Shown: piece by piece, positions 63,979-64,000 of the stretch
Layout of the letters: the number at the start of each line of letters is the position of its first letter
Position numbering within the stretch: the first letter of the stretch is position 1
DNA from: Granulosicoccus sp045106195
Lineage (GTDB): Bacteria; Pseudomonadota; Gammaproteobacteria; Granulosicoccales; Granulosicoccaceae
Direction: 5' to 3'
DNA length: 64,000 nt
Assembly: GCA_045106195.1 (NCBI GenBank)
Contig: JBGCEH010000005.1
Location: 87,232 to 151,231, forward strand
The notes under the pieces: generated by a model
The model's input: the letters and a program-made list of their open reading frames with translations, nothing else
Databases searched by the model: none
Told to the model about the DNA's origin: nothing
Made by a program: the position numbers and the translations under genes

Positions 63979-64000
63979 TAGTTGGCATACTCACTCATTG

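Overview
The window is chromosomal DNA of a free-living, probably marine, gammaproteobacterium with about 50% GC. The placement rests on the gene content and order: dapA-bamC, xseB-ispA-dxs, ffh divergent from a CcsA-like gene followed by a CorC-like gene, and ccoNOQP-ccoGH. A TRAP uptake operon and a vanadium haloperoxidase suggest the sea, but no genus can be named from this. I see no phage, insertion sequence, CRISPR array, rRNA or tRNA.

Layout. 1-3.3 kb: an ABC-2 exporter (ATPase plus two permeases, one carrying a degenerate peptidase-like domain), then a Kef-type antiporter to 5.3 kb. 5.3-12.7 kb: one catabolic operon on the minus strand, TRAP transporter (QMP) then glutamine-synthetase-like ligase, aldehyde dehydrogenase and iron alcohol dehydrogenase, which fits uptake and gamma-glutamylation of an amine or amino alcohol. 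12.8-22.5 kb: a complete cbb3 oxidase locus (ccoNOQP, ccoG, ccoH, a small unknown membrane protein, ccoS, ccoI, a TauE/SafE-like protein) with a perfect FNR/ANR box before ccoN. A second FNR-like box precedes a DUF2189 membrane protein at 23.7 kb.

23.8-31.6 kb: mixed housekeeping and stress genes (NAD synthetase, HNH protein, MsrA, GST, lipoprotein, aldo/keto reductase with divergent LysR, EEP phosphodiesterase). 31.6-36.6 kb: a UgpABCE-like importer with a HAD protein. 36.8-39.4 kb: Crp and LuxR-type regulators, a Cof-type HAD phosphatase, and a decayed lysR gene of which only the two ends remain, separated by a REP-like hairpin. 39.5-57 kb: core genes (ffh, CcsA-like, CorC-like, radA, xseB, ispA, dxs, bamC, dapA, bcp, proS).

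57-64 kb is the most accessory part: a TetR gene divergent from a DUF2852 gene with two copies of a 15-bp palindrome between them, an algal-type vanadium bromoperoxidase with a repeated heptamer upstream, a protein fusing an EEP phosphodiesterase to an endonuclease I domain, an atypical small heat-shock protein and a GNAT acetyltransferase. Best candidates for something undescribed are the fused nuclease, the haloperoxidase with an altered vanadate pocket, and the exporter permease with a dead-peptidase-like domain.
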